The translations under genes were made by a program, and so were the position numbers. Positions 39,271 through 52,787 of a stretch of 64,000 nucleotides of DNA are shown in pieces. The stretch is taken from NCBI GenBank assembly GCA_036897625.1, contig JAYMTA010000012.1:1-64000 (forward strand), given 5' to 3'. Under the pieces are notes generated by a model. The model did not search any database. It saw nothing but the letters and a program-made list of their open reading frames with translations, and was not told the origin of the DNA. The DNA is from Pelargonium cotyledonis. Its lineage: Eukaryota > Streptophyta > Magnoliopsida > Geraniales > Geraniaceae. Each line of letters opens with the position of its first letter. Position 1 is the first letter of the stretch.

Positions 39271-41995
39271 TGAATTTTGGTTCTAAACACATCTATCTCA
39301 AGTCTCTATTACTGGACCCTATCGATAAGCGGCCTCTCTATTTTCAAGCAATATAAATTAAAATGTCTAGGATCCGAGTTCTTTCGTGTCTCTTTAACTC
39401 CTGAATAAGAATCTAAACTCTTTTTGCCTGCCTATGATTATCCCTCTCTTAATTTATAGGGCCCCTAACTGCCCTAAATTGTAGTAAGTATATAAGTGCG
39501 GGAAAGTCTTTTCAAAGCAGCTGCGCTATATAAGTATAGTTCAAAAGGATACGCTTGTTTTTCTTTTTTGTAGGTATTTGGCTCTATTCTATAAAATATT
39601 AAATTTCCTTTTGGGCCAAGTTTACTCGTTATATAAGCAGAAGAGATACAATAAGGGTAAACAAAATCTGTTTAGTATAAGCAGCCAGCAAATTTAAAAG
39701 AATTTTTATTCCATGGGTCCCCTTTTAGAAATATCAGGGCTCTTTGCAGGGGAGTTTTTTTGTAGCATAAAAAGGGACTTTCCCCAGTCAATACAAAGTA
39801 ATAGGAATTTTGCATTTCCCGCTTTAAAGCAATAATTAAAATACTTTGGTTATAAAAATTTAAGATACCAGATAGAATTCGTGTTGGCCAAGAAACCTTT
39901 ACAAACTTCTGCTTTGGACGCGGTAGTAATAAGGTTCCCGTTATTAGGAATGTTAATTGCCGGTAGAGACTGTAAGCTAAACACAGGGACTTCTAAGAGA
40001 GTTATTGAGAGTTATTACATAAAAATTAACAAAGGGACAGAAAAGTCGAAAGAAATTCTCTCCGAAACTTGAAAAAATTAGCTTTGCCTCTTATGAAATT
40101 TAGATTACTTTATTCTTTAAATAGACAACTCCTGAGTGAACCCAAAAAGAAAAAAATCTGGTCGCCCCTAGTAAGTAAAGCCCCTTTTATATTAAAGAGT
40201 GTAGCATTTCTTTTCATCTCTTATCTGATAAAAAAAAAGCATTCCCTATTCAATAAAAGAAAGGCCTAAACAAGAGTAACTGCCCTGTTAGGATTTTATT
40301 ACAACATATTAAGAGTCTACTAACTCGTGCTAGGTAGAACAGAAATCTCTTTGAGACTAGAGGTTTCCTTTTATACAACGAAAGTGCATCCTATTCGAAA
40401 TCAATGACAGCATTTCTAGCCCCAATACTATTCAAGCTCCCCTAGCCTAGAGGACTGCCTAGGATCTCGTACAAAAGGTATTTCCTTTACAATAAACCCC
40501 CGGATAACACAATTGTAGCTTGTAGCTAGAGTTTTTTTAGGGCTCCTAGTTAAAAAAAGAGTAAGGGTCCCGCTTTAGGGTATTTCACATGTGTGGGAAG
40601 CTTCTTTGCGGGTATAGATCTCTTATAACGTATAATTTACTATTCATTTAATTCTTATTCATAAGCTCTGGGTTATTTATTCTGTTATAATTAAAAAAGG
40701 GATACCTAGGAAAGACTTAAGAATCAATATTTAGAAAACAAATTGACTCATAACTTATAGGGAATACTTCTATATTAATTAAAATTAAGGAAATCCAAGC
40801 ATAACTTTAAAGTTCTATTTGTACGGGGAGAGGCCACCTTTATTTATATAAAGGGCGGTTTTTTTCTCCTCTAGGATTTCCCTGGGCAATTGTTTGACCC
40901 CTTACTGTATTAAATTACAAAGAATCCCTAAGTTTCTTTTACTTCTAATAAATAATAAAAGTCAGAGAGTATTCTAGAGTGTGAATTTTTATTGTGGAAG
41001 GATTCATTTCTTACATTTTTTTAACCTCTCTTACTGGGTTTGCAGACTCGAAATTATTTCCTTGTCGAGTAATTCCGAGGGTGATACATATTATTTTTAG
41101 CAGGGCTGTCTTAAAGCATTAAGGGTTTACTTTATTTCTAATTCTAAGTTTTTTATTTTGGCTCCTGACTTTAATTTAATTATAGAAAAAAAAGAAATTC
41201 TAATCTGAAATTTCTGGCTTTTATTTCTTGTGTTATAGTCTAGCGAGGGCCCTTACTATTACCACTATTTGAGAGTTTTTAAGTATAAGTATAAGGGTTG
41301 TTCCTATTAAATTTCAGGTTTCTAATTCTAAAGGGAAGCAGCTTTTCTTGATATCCTGTTTTAGGTATTAGGGTACCAAAGTACATTTATAAAAATAGGG
41401 AATTCCTAAATATAGTAAGGGTTTCGATTCTTATTATCTTATGAAAGTAGTGAAATCCTATAGTTCTGTGCTTTCTCGTGGTTCTTTGCAGTATCCTATA
41501 AAGGTTTTTTAAAAAGTTGAAGTGACAGTTTTTTTTTCCTTTGGTGTCATAATGTCAAGTAAGACTACAGGCTACAAGAATACACTAACTTCGAGCATCC
41601 TAGCTACAAGGAAGAATTTCCTTCCTACTAAGAATACTGGTCTAGCAGCTAATACTAATAATAATCGAGCTATGAAGACGAAGAAGTAAGTCCTCTTACT
41701 CTAGCCTGGGAAAGCTCATTAACAAATGGGAAGTTCATTGGCAGGCTAGCTTTCAGATAAGGGAATCTCTAGAGAAGAGAGTACACTTCCAAGCGGTAAT
41801 GGGATAGAAAGGAGTTACATAAACCGGGATTATCGTGTTGCTTGTAAGCAAATTCTTGTTCATATGAAGGTATAGTACTATGCTGTACAAAGGTAACATT
41901 AGTAAAATAAAGTAACGAGAGACCATTCAACATTTCCAGTGGAGGTACTTTCTTGTTGTACTAATTTCTTTAAAACCCTACGATAAAAGACTCTG

Positions 41996-42900
41996 TTGTA
42001 AGCCGGTTCAGGACAGTGGTGCTGCTAATGGATTCTAGGAGAACATATTCCATATTATTGTTTACATTATTATTATTTACCTGATAACCGTAACTATAGG
42101 AGCTTTCTATTTCTGACTTGTAAAAGAGTTTCTTAGTTTATGAAGGAGAATTGTTTAGTTTAGGTAAAGCGGATAATCCAATTTGGTATTCCGATCTTTC
42201 TTAGCTTGAGGGTAGTGCATTTCGGAGGTTTAGTGTAGCTTTGAGGACAGTCCTAGGAATTACCCTGTTTACTTTAGGAAAGAACTCTCTAGTATTCTTG
42301 TATTGAGTGAGGAGTACTGAGTATATTCTCCTAGGAGTAATTGTTATAATGGAAACTGACATTGACAGTGTTGCTTTGAGAGTAGATTCCTAATCAGTGT
42401 ATCAGGGTGTACCAATCCTTTCATGTCTAAAGGAATAAACAGATTCTCTTATTCCTAACTCTGAGTCTTAGTTCTTTTGAGGGTAGATTCACTATAAACC
42501 TCTTTGGAATTTGTTAGAGTACTGAATTAGGGTTTAGATACCAAGGAGTGAAAGATTTGGAAACCAGGCTGATATTGTAGTAAAGAATTGAAGCTAAAAG
42601 AGTTCCTGTTTTGGAGTTTATAAAGGAGTCAATGTATAAGGTACATTCCGATAACTACTTTTTCTTAGACACCTTATTTGTACCAGATTCCTGGGATTGC
42701 TGCTATTTCAGGGAAAGCCCGCAAATGAAGTCTAACCTTCTGTTAGAACTCTCTAATTAGGTGAATCCACCAGTCTCTGTAATATAATGAATAGAATGTA
42801 CTTCTTCTTAGGAACCAACTTAGGAACCAACCCAACTAGAAATACACACTATTTCTAGAACCATTCATTTAAGTCTAAGCATTACCATATCCTAAAGCGA
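41996..42900 (+). repeat. diffuse + strand repeat family, block 2
   Basis: Recurring family words include TAGTGTAGCTTTGAGGA near 42231, GCTTTGAGAGTAGATTCCTA near 42374, GAGGGTAGATTC near 42481, and GGAGTTTATAAAGGAGT near 42614. These match words in the 46-49 kb region in the same orientation, but spacing between words varies and longer alignment breaks down. No gene is supported. Confidence 0.4.
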
Positions 42901-43439
42901 AGGTTGAAGTGCTATGAGAGGATTACTAGAATGGATAACAAAATTCTTTGGTGCTTTCCTTTTTTATGAAAGAAAAACAAATAGTAATGAAACAAGCAAT
43001 AATGAAACATGGATACAAGGTAGAGATAACCTATTCTGTAGCTGGCAAGGTAGAACTAAAGGTACCAGAATCAGAGTAGACAATTACTGAAACATGCTAG
43101 CGAAGAACTTGAGTTGAATGGCAAGCACAAAATAAGAAGTTGAATTGCTAGGCGTGGAAAAGTGTTCAGGATACCTCTAAGCTGTTTGTAGTACATTTAA
43201 CCCAGAAATGTTGGATTTACCCTGCTTTCCAACCTAACTAACATCTAATAAACCACTTGCTAATCTGTCAGTACCAACTACTTCTTGAGAACCAAACTCT
43301 AAAACCTCTGTGTAATCTGTAGCTTGTAAGTCCATTTCGCGTTTCTTGATTATTAAATTGATACTGAGTTGAGCAAGTACTTATCGCAAGGCGGAAGGGT
43401 TTCTCTTCGGGGTTTATACAAATCTCTTATAAACTTCAT

Positions 43440-43649
43440 TTGCTAAAATGTAGATGGATAGCATTCCCAACTTCGACTGCAAAGATAGTACAGAGCCGAC
43501 TTACAAGGACACAGTCGAATTGCTGTACTGTTGATACACAGTATAGGCTAGCTAGGCTCGTACAGCTCCTTCTCTACTGTCAGCCTAGGAACCAGCCGAA
43601 CTCTAATTCCACCCTTTGCGATCATTCCAGTTACAGTTGTTGCAGATGA
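43440..43649 (+). other. short open frame of unusual composition
   Basis: A 69-codon frame opens at TTG in a local region of higher G+C than its surroundings, with clustered Cys, Gln, Ser and Thr codons (for example TQSNCCTVDTQ). The composition differs from the AT-rich filler on either side. I do not recognise the product, there is no clear ribosome binding site, and the length is within chance. Listed only because of the composition change. Confidence 0.12.
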
Positions 43650-43999
43650 ATTAATTGGTTTAGGAATACTAAGAAGAATTAATACACTGACTGTAAGTAC
43701 TATTATTAAATCTTCCTAACTCCTTCATTCACTTGCTTAGGACAGTTAGCTCCACCGGAACATGGGCCTACTTGACAGCTTGCTCTTGCTCTGACACAGT
43801 TGTTACAGTTCAGTGGTTGCTAGACTAGAACTGGATATACCCGAGTCTTTGTATGCTTATTATAATAAGACCCAGAAAAAATTCCAATAGAAAGAAAGGG
43901 TCCTCTTACTCTTTTCAAAGGAATATTCAAATGAATAAATAGAGAATCAAGTTTCAAGTTGGTTATAGCCTTTTTAATTAGATATGCTAAGGTTTTTTT

Positions 44000-44480
44000 A
44001 AAGAAAGGTAGGTATTGTGAATAAGAAGATAGGGATAGCTCTAGGTCTAGGTATTAAGGGGGTATTTCGAAGAGTAACAAAGGCTACAGAAACGTTGATA
44101 GAGAGAGTAAGAAGTTGATAGTTATTAATAAGAAAGGGGTACAGGTATGAGTCATAAACAGGTTTGGGGTAAGGCAGTGTAATTAAGGTAGTAAGCAGTG
44201 TGGCTATAGAGTCCGGTGGTCTATACTAAGACTACTCTCCTCCTAATAAGATAGTAGGGAACCATAAGATAGAACCCACAAGCTGCAGAGTAACAAGAAT
44301 CCTACCCTAAGATCCTAACTCTAATCATAAGAAAGAAAGCTACCAAGGCTTATGAAGAGTAAGCTACAGAATCCAAGTATAGCTCTGAAACAAGGGATAC
44401 AGAAGACTAAGAAAATGAGGTATAGCCCGGGGGAACTAAGAAGATAGGTATGATACAGAAGAGAAAGTAAGCAAGAGCTT
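44000..44480 (+). repeat. purine-rich word island
   Basis: A dense run of words such as AAGAAGATAGGGATAG, AGTAAGAAG, AAGCTACAGA and GATACAGAAG. It includes the partner of 31690-31713 (at 44356-44379) and 19 bases at 44274-44292 (ACCCACAAGCTGCAGAGTA) that match 60058-60076 at 18 positions. Related islands occur near 36.0, 37.2, 41.6, 52.3 and 60.0 kb. No coding function is apparent. Confidence 0.4.
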
Positions 44481-46281
44481 TTTTAGAGGGTTATCCATAT
44501 CCTATTATTATAACTAAACTCGTTCTCTTCTCTGTCTCGAATCGGTCCACTTTCAGTGCTGTATTCTGTAAACCAACTCATTCAGGTGTTTGCCAGTGGA
44601 GCTAATGTATCTGCTTTCGCAAGGTAAAGCACTCTCTTAGCAGTCAAGGGAAGACTGTCCTTCTAAAGGGGGCGCCAAGTGCTGCTATCTCTAAGCAAGC
44701 CAAGTCAAGATCTATGTCTGTGCCGGTAGAAGTCAAGTAAATAGAAATGGATTCTCTTGTAAGTGTAAGCAGTAGATCTTAGAATTTATTGACTTATAGA
44801 ATTTCTTTGTTCTTGGCAAAACAGAATATAATAACAGAAGACAGAATTCCTAAAAGTAAGGTCTATCTAGGCCAAGGAAGGTGTAGCAGAGGGAAAGCTG
44901 TCCTTTGTAAGTGGAGTTGAAGGCTAGCTTGTCAGCTAGGACAGAGTTTCTTGCTTGAGGGAAGACATTTCCAGTGTAGCTTTTTATAGTCCCAATTCTT
45001 TCCATTTTTAAGGTTGGAATTGAGTTATAAAAAAGCCTTTGACTTTAAAAAATAGCTTGCTTTTCTTAAGAAACTATTAGCACAAGGCAGCCCTATTCTT
45101 GTAAACAATGAGGTACCTGATTGGGAATAAGAAAGTACAGCATTATACCTATTGTCGAGGTTCGGTAACTTATATAGTATAGCGTATCTAATATCTAATA
45201 AGAATTTCCCGCCAACAGAAGGAATAGCTGTAAGAGAAGTAGGAACATGAGCTGGAGTAGGAAGAGGAACAGAATAACACTGAATCTCTTGTTCTTGTAA
45301 ATGAGTCAGAATAAAGATATGATAATGATATTTCCTAGCTTGAGAGTAGATACCTCTAACTAATCAGATTTGGCAAAGCTGGTGCACGTATCACCAGGAT
45401 TTATCCCTTTGTAAACAAAGAAATTTAAGGAATTTCCTATCCATTTCGGGTAAAGAGTATTCTTTAAACCAACCAAGTAAGAGAATTCAGGGTCATGCGT
45501 CGGTATCGCACATTGCTTACAATGGAAAACTTCTCAATCATAACCCTGTGAATTTAGGTACTTTTTCTCGGTGCACGAAACTCATGTTTGCCATTAATTA
45601 TTATGTCTAATTCATGTCTAGAAATGGGAATAACCGGTAGAATTACATATGTCATTGCTGTAGCATAACTTGATTTACTAAGTTGTCCACACCGAACTAG
45701 AAATATTGAATACCTATCCTCTTGATCTTATCTTATCAGTAACCTATTCTCAGTGCCAGCTCGAACCTCTGGAAGCTGTGCTCTTTGGAAGCTCTTTCAG
45801 TTGGTAGTGATGCTAAAGGAATAACATAAACTGATTCTATTAGTTGTAGCTAAAGTAAGTGCTTCTCTAAACGGATAAAGATAAAGGAGTTCACAAGATT
45901 GTAAGCAGGCTGTGGCAGGCATTCCAAGATAAATCTTGCCTTTTCTAGATTCTATTTGTTAAATATAAACACTTCCTTAAGGAAAGTACTGATCCGCAGG
46001 TACATAAACTGATTCTAACAGATTCTAGTCCAAAAGGAAGTGTAAACTCTACTAGCAGGCCAAAGCTCTTTGTATTGTAAAGCTGTCAAGCAGGAGATAG
46101 AAGTCTTCCGATAATGTATTCCTGTATTCTGGGTTTTGGGTAGTTCTAAAGCTAGGATTATCTCCAAAAGGTATGAAAGACTTTATTCTATAGTTGCGGA
46201 AACTTAGCTTTACCTTAGATGGACCTTGCTTTAGTAGTATCCTTACTTGTGTAAAAGATAATTGTAGCTCTTATATTTCTG

Positions 46282-46311
46282 GAGAGTAGATTCCTTTGTG
46301 AGATCTAGTAG
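46282..46311 (+). repeat. 30-base exact repeat, copy 1
   Basis: Thirty bases identical to 49484-49513, starting GAGAGTAGATTCC and ending GATCTAGTAG. This is the longest exact repeat I found. The two copies lie 3.2 kb apart in the same orientation and their flanks do not align closely. Partial versions of the first half occur at about 42379, 45345 and 47330. Confidence 0.75.
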
Positions 46312-49300
46312 AGTCCTAAAATATTCTACGGGAACTGGAGTTTATGAGGGTGTATATTCCTTTACAATGTAGCTCTTGGCAAAGTAAGCTTCTTGAGCTA
46401 ATTCATTTTTGTGTTTGTGAGATTCCCTTATACTGTTTAGGATGGTACTCGATATCACTCTCTAAATCTCTTGTCTTTCAAGGTAGAAGTTCTTAGTTTC
46501 CTTTGAGAGTATCTTCCTTGATAGGATTAAGATCTTGTATACTCTCAATTGTAGTGTTCTATTGGAGCAGTTTCCTTAGAGTACTTTATTTAGGGATTTT
46601 CTTTTAGATTCCTAGGAGTTAAAGATTCTAAAGCTATTATGATGCTATGGCCCGAGTTACTAGAGCTTTAAACTTCTTGATTTACCGGTACATTATTAGG
46701 GTATTTCCTTGTTGTTAGTACTTACTCATTGGAGAACTGAAACTCATTTCATACCTTTGTATTCTTGGTAAAGCTTGATCTAAGCTGATAGGCCGTAAAG
46801 GAGTATGAGACATAAACCAGATTCTATTTCTATTGATGAGGGTTTCAAAAAGTAAGTATCTTTTATTTGTTGTGAGTGCTTTTCCTGTCTCTCAAGTCTT
46901 TGGGATTAGTCTTTTTAGTCTTTGGGAGAATGTAAATCCCTTGATATATAATGTAACTTGATGGATTATTCTATTGATGTTACTTTCCTATTTTAGGCTT
47001 TCTAGTATCTCTACTTTAATAACAAAAGGAAGTTCATTGGCTGTAAGGAAAGTTTCTGATAATTAGTAAATGTAACACTCTGAATTGTAGCTTTGGTAGC
47101 CTTCAATTTTTCTATTTGTTCGTAATTCCTTTTTAAAAAAGGGAAGATTGCTTTTACAATTTAGAATTCTGTAGGTATTGTCAAGCTAAGCTGTTGCAGC
47201 TGCTAAAGCTAAAGGAGTTACTGGATTCACTTACTTCAGTTTTAGATAGATGATACACAATATAGGATTCTCTTTATCATGTTTGTTACCTAACCGAGCT
47301 TATTGTAGCTATTTGTCCTTAGAGTTCCCTGAGAGTAGAGTCCTGGGATAGGAGTTTCGTACAGATTGTTTAGGATTTATAAGGAAAAGCCGGTGCCAGT
47401 AAAGAAAGAATTGAATCTAAAATTCCTTAAACTGAGTTCCCGTTTATTTAGTAGTTTGTGATAGTCAAATCAATTATATGCCTAAAGGGTTTTTTAGTTT
47501 TATAATCCTAAAAAGGAAAACTTGTATTCTAATAGCTGGTAAATCATAAACCAGATTCTATTATAAGTATAAGGTCTGAATCTCTATGTCTTTTGCTCCG
47601 GACGGACGAGGGTAACAACCTACAACCTATTTCCATAGATTTAGGGACCTCTTAGAACGTGTAAGAATTAGAGAATGGTAGGGATGAAAGACTAGAGCCG
47701 CTTAAGGCACTTATTCTATATTCTATACCGAACACTGAAAACTAAGGATAACGGAATTCTGCAAACTCTAATAGTCAATAGCTAATGTTTCTGTATCTCG
47801 GCAAGGTAAAGGGTGGCAGGAATTCCTAGTTTGATTTAAGGGCTACATTTCTCGGCATATGGACTATAAAGGACTCAGGTTTCATAATGAATCTAGGCAA
47901 GGAAGAACCTTAAACCCGGATTAGAACCGAGGAAATACTTGTCAATTGCAATTGTTTAAACGGGTATGGGATATCAGGATATAGAGAATCTCTATAAATA
48001 AAGTTGAGGGCTGTAAAGTGTCTATTATCTAAGCGATTCTTAAAGGAACTTGGTAGATAGCCTTTGAAATAAGGGAGAGTGCTAGGACGACGGGACTTAA
48101 CTAACCATAAGACTTTCCATTCCCATTTGTACTTTACTTTACTACTTAGCATTTAGTTAATCCTATAAAGAAATTACCTTTTAACCGGATACAGGTACGA
48201 ACCCCAACAGGGAACTCCTTACGACGCACCCAAACTAAAGTGTATATTAGTTATTAACGTCATTAAATTTCCAATAAGAGAAACAACCTCAAATAGGTAT
48301 TAACAAAAATCCGGTATATCGGCTTTGGTATTCAGTAGTAACTTAAATGCTTTCCTTGGTGCTGTTACTAGAGCTCTCTCTTCCTAGCTAAGCCTGCAAC
48401 ACTTCCTTAGGCTCTCCAAGAACAAGTCAATCGGTTTTTAGGGTTTTGTCTTTATTGTTATTACTATAGAGAGGATAGAAACTTAGAGAGCTTTCTATCT
48501 ATTGTCTTAATCCGATATCTGTGTTTGCTAATTTGTAAGCCGGTGTATTAATAAAAATGTATATAAGAATAGCATTTTAAGGACTAGCTATTGACTTATC
48601 TACACTCTCTACTAGGAATTAGGCACTCCTAGAAAGAGGAAATTTCTTAAATAGAAGAGAAACACATACAATTTTGATGCATCTCTAAGTAGAAGTTAAG
48701 TGGAATGCCGTTGGTTTATGTTTCGAATTGGAGGAGAACTGAATATGAATATAGAGAATCCCCTCTTTGTAAGCCAGTGAAGTTCTTTGTTTGCAGCTAA
48801 AGGAAACGAGCCTAAGGAATTGTAGCTCTTGTCGAAGCAGTTGGAATGTCTTTTCCAGTGTAGCTTTGAAAGGTTTTCAGTCTTATCAAAGAGGCCGTTT
48901 AGGGAAGCACGGCTTACAGAGCTAAGTGTGACTCAAGAAAAATGAGTATCAATATCAAATTAGGTTGTGTACTGGGGGTTCTAGTCTGATTAGAGTTCCC
49001 TTTTGAATTAGAGTAAAGAATTTCTAAATCCAGATCAAGGACGGTGTAGCTAAGTCTAAAGGTGGACAGTTGAAGAAGTACTCTTAGCCGGTAAAGCAAA
49101 AGGAGTTCAGATAATTGTATTCTTTGTTTGGCAGTGACAGTCAAAGTTTGTGCAGAATTCTCTATACAATTTTAGATTTGATAAGGAATACCGAGTCAGT
49201 AGTCAAGTGAAAGAAGGAATTAGGGGATTAAGAAACAGGAGATAATGGAAACCAGTCCAAGTCCAGTTTTGCCTTGAAAGCGAGCCAATTACATGCTTCT

Positions 49301-49483
49301 TAGCTAGTCAGTAACCGGTTGGAATGTCTTTGCAAGGAGAAGGGGAGTCTGGACTGACCCGATCTATCCTATGCAGTTGAAAGCAGTCCAATGTATAGAA
49401 TATGTTACTTTTAGGACATAGATACAAGAAATCCTTTCTTCTCTTATCGTAAGAGTTTAAGATATAGATTCTCTTAGTTTTGT

Positions 49484-49513
49484 GAGAGTAGATTCCTTTG
49501 TGAGATCTAGTAG
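49484..49513 (+). repeat. 30-base exact repeat, copy 2
   Basis: Second copy of the 30-base word at 46282-46311. It lies inside a 112-codon minus-strand open frame (49646-49308) that matches no protein I know. Because the word also occurs outside any such frame, coding constraint is an unlikely reason for its identity. Confidence 0.75.
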
Positions 49514-52500
49514 TTAGTATAATTAATTGTTTAACTTTATAAGGGACCTCAGGACTACGCACTCTAAAGAAATAGAAACTCTTCCGATTGCTATCCAAAG
49601 CTAACTCTCTCTTAAGAATAAAACCAAATATCCAGTCAATTTTCAAAAGTTATTAAAGAGTGGCATCAATACATGGCCTAAGTTAGTCTCGGTAGAAAGG
49701 AATTTCCCTATTTTATTTTATTTTAGGATAGCTTGACGGCTCTTCGGACATATACTTTGACTTTTTTGAATTAGCTTTACTAAGGCAGGGGTCTTACTTT
49801 ATCAAGAGAGGTTCTCTAGGGGCTTTTTGAAATTATGTATATTTAAAGCGAAACTCGGGGAATCTTTCTACTGCTAAACTCTGAGTAAGCGGTTTTCACA
49901 GAGTAGAGGTATACAGAAAATCTGACAAATGACAGAGATTCAAAGCAAATTACTCGAACAAGTTTTCCTTTTTCTGCAGCTACTATAAACTAAGATTTTA
50001 AATATATCTATATAAAAAAAAAAAGGGCCCCGTTACAAAAGCATTTTACCTCTTTAATTTTTAGCTTTTGGATATACGCACTATACTATTACTGGAATTC
50101 CTATAGTGATACTCCTACTCATCAAGGGAGAATTTCACTTATTACTTGTCGGGTACTAAATTTAGAAGTTTTAAACAAGACAGGGCAAAGGCGGGACCAT
50201 TCCGGGCATTCGAAGGAGTTCCTTAAAAGGAGTCAAACTTAATAGCTATAAAACCGGGTCGGGGATAAGGTACTGACAAGCTGGGTTACTTCTTGACTCA
50301 ACCCCTTAGAAAGTTAATACCTTAAAAAAGTTCTCTCTTGATATTAACTTGAGTAACAGAGTAAAAGAAGAGGGTATTTCCTGTCTTAGTGAGCCGTACA
50401 ACAAGGAACCTACAAAATGCTTTTTTCAAAGATTCTGTATATAATATAAAGACTCTTAATAACTACTCACATATTAGGACCCTACCCTACTATTATGGGA
50501 ATCCTTTACTATTTACTTAATGTGAGCGCTACAGAGAACCCTTTATTTAAGACTAAAGGCAAATACAAGAGCGCTGGCAGGGTTTTACCCATAACCAAGG
50601 AGTCGCGTGAATTGAGGTACAAAGTGATCCAACTAAATCAATAATTAGGGAAAAATCTTACCAGAATTGACATATGAACAGCTATGCTTTTTAATAAGAC
50701 AAAGACCCCTAAACGTTTTAAGGGTATAATGAAATGGAGCCTTTTTGCTAAATATAGAATGTCAATATCCCAGCAGAAGGTACACAAGAGGCTTTTAAGT
50801 CTTAATAGAGTGCCCTTTTTTAGAGTAGTTGCTCTTCGCTTTCCCGGTGTCTTTTGAGGCTTATGGAGATATAATTGAGTTTCTATGTACACGCTTAAAG
50901 TCCTTTCTTTTATTTCCCAACCTGGGTTTCTTGTGAATGGTAGAGTATAATGGGAATAAGTAAAATTCCAAAGAACACTTTTTTGCCATCTCTGTCTTTT
51001 CAAATGATAAAAATTTCTGCTCTGACTCCTATTTGGTAACTTAATTGCAATAGCTCTTCCATTGGAGTTCCTATTTTTCAGCCTTGAATTGTATAAGACA
51101 TAGTCAAGTCCTAAGTCTCTTTCTTATCCTACAAGCATTTCATCTCTATTAAAGCATAACTAGATTTCAGATCTATATAGATTACGTGTATACTACCAGT
51201 CCTATTCTTTTTTATTCCCTTCTTTACTACGTAATTACAAATCTCTTAGTGTGCAAGGTTAATTTTAGCACAAAAAGGATAAAGAAGTATTAAAGCAAGT
51301 GACTTACAATTTTTAGGAGATTTTCAAACGGATAGGGATTCTCTAGTATAATTTCTCTGCTAAGATGAGTAGGTATCATATATTTTTCTGTATCGGAAGG
51401 GCTGTAAAGATTAAACTGATGTTTGATTATGATTATTAAGGGAGTACTCTCCTTACTAAAAAGGATTTTGGATATACGTAGGTTTGACTTTCGATTTAAA
51501 GGAGTTCCTCTATTAAGCAATGTTTAGAAATATAATAAAGGCTCGGGTCAACTAATGTAGATATAGAATTGGTGGGATCGCCCAGTACTTACGATTTTTT
51601 GCTTCTCAAGGTTACCTTATAAGGGAGCTTAGTTTAGTATAATAAGAGTATTCCCTACTCAGCTCGGGCCCTATAGAGCCTCAAAAGAGAAAGTCCTATA
51701 GAGAGTCTAGTATCTAGTGATATCCTACAAAATGCGCACGCAAAGACTCTTTACAAACCAAAAGCGAAAAATATAAATATAGGGGAATCCATGGCAAAAA
51801 AGATTACAGGGCGGCGGCAAGCACGTATATACATAGAAAGCGAACTTGGAACCTTATTAAGAAAAGGGATATTTCTCTGTATCTTGAAAAAGAAAATTAC
51901 TGGTTTATAAGAAGCCCTCAGAAAAGACACCCGGCGCTTTCCTAGTCTCAGGCAACCCATAAAAGAAATCTCTTAAAGGATTTTAGCCCGTCCTGTTTAT
52001 CCGTGATAATATAGTTTAATGAATAATTAAGATTAGCAAATGCTCTTTTAAAATTAACTTGAAGTACCGCCCAATTTTATCCTTACGAGGTTTTTAAGGA
52101 TATTATTAAGCCCGTTTTCGTAGCAACAAAAGGAAACTTCCCTTTTGACTTACTTTTTGTACCCCTCTTAAGAGCTATACTTTAACTTAAAATTCAGGAA
52201 CATAAGAGCAACTCCCTACTCTAATTCCCTAGCAGCTTTTATCTGAAACCTAGAAAGAAATAGAATAAGGCCAACAACTAGAAAACCCAAGATTAACACA
52301 GCATTTTATGTCAAGTATTCAAGGAGGAAAAGGCGTAGTTAAAGGTAAAGCAAATGGTAAAGGAAAAATTCTCCATAATCAGTAAGACAAAAGCAAGATG
52401 TAAGACCAGAATCCGTTAATAAAAGTAAAGAATCTGTTAGCTATTGAAAGAAAGTCTATTATATAAGTGCTTTAGTACGCGAAGGAAAGCAAGAGTAAGA

Positions 52501-52787
52501 TAGGTCTAGGCAAGAGCAAGGGTATGAGGTATGCCTTAACTTCTCCTTTTTTTGTTTGCTTTTTTACTTATTTTGTATGTTTTTTCATTCAATTTATGTC
52601 TCTCTTTTATCCTATATAGTAAAGTCATTCAAAAACACTGATTTCTACGAAGGAAACTTTATAATGATTTGAAATATTGTAGCAAAAAAGCTAGCATTTT
52701 AATTACTTATGTAGAAAAATATAGTGTAATCAGATTCAGATTGTATCCTCTCCATTGCAGTTAGTATAGTAGAAAGTTATGTTTTCT

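Larger units (their letters stand above)
44500..49550 (+). repeat. diffuse + strand repeat family, main zone
   Basis: About 5 kb in which the same short words recur many times on the + strand: ATTGTAGCTCTT (46261, 48819 and variants), TTTCCAGTGTAGCTTT (44968 and 48852, 16 identical), GAGAGTAGATTCC (46282, 49484, variants at 45345 and 47330), CATAAACCAGATTCTATT (46811 and 47545, 18 identical), and AAAGGAGTT. Between words the sequence is diverged, so whole units cannot be delimited. It could be an ancient tandem or dispersed repeat with patchy conservation, or sequence assembled from a common vocabulary. I see no terminal repeats, no target-site duplications and no coding frame. Confidence 0.45.

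Noticed and set aside
39881-40269. Two plus-strand frames of 63 and 66 codons overlapping by four bases, like a coupled operon pair.
   Set aside because: Both need non-ATG starts (GTG, TTG), and neither protein resembles a known family. The overlap alone is not evidence.
40329-40368. D-arm-like TAACTCGTGCTAGGTAGAACA followed by AGAGGTTTCC.
   Set aside because: The gap is about five bases short and the T-loop letters are wrong.
47390-47410. GCCGGTGCCAGTAA, resembling the conserved 530-loop region of small-subunit rRNA.
   Set aside because: Only about ten bases match, the flanks do not, and no other rRNA core is nearby.
49308-49646. Minus-strand open frame of 112 codons.
   Set aside because: It overlaps the + strand repeat family, including the 30-base exact repeat, and its protein matches nothing I know.
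50638-51003. Longest open frame, minus strand, 121 codons from TTG (about 158 codons from the previous stop).
   Set aside because: No ATG start, no ribosome binding site and no recognisable family. A frame of this size is only mildly unusual for six frames over 64 kb.
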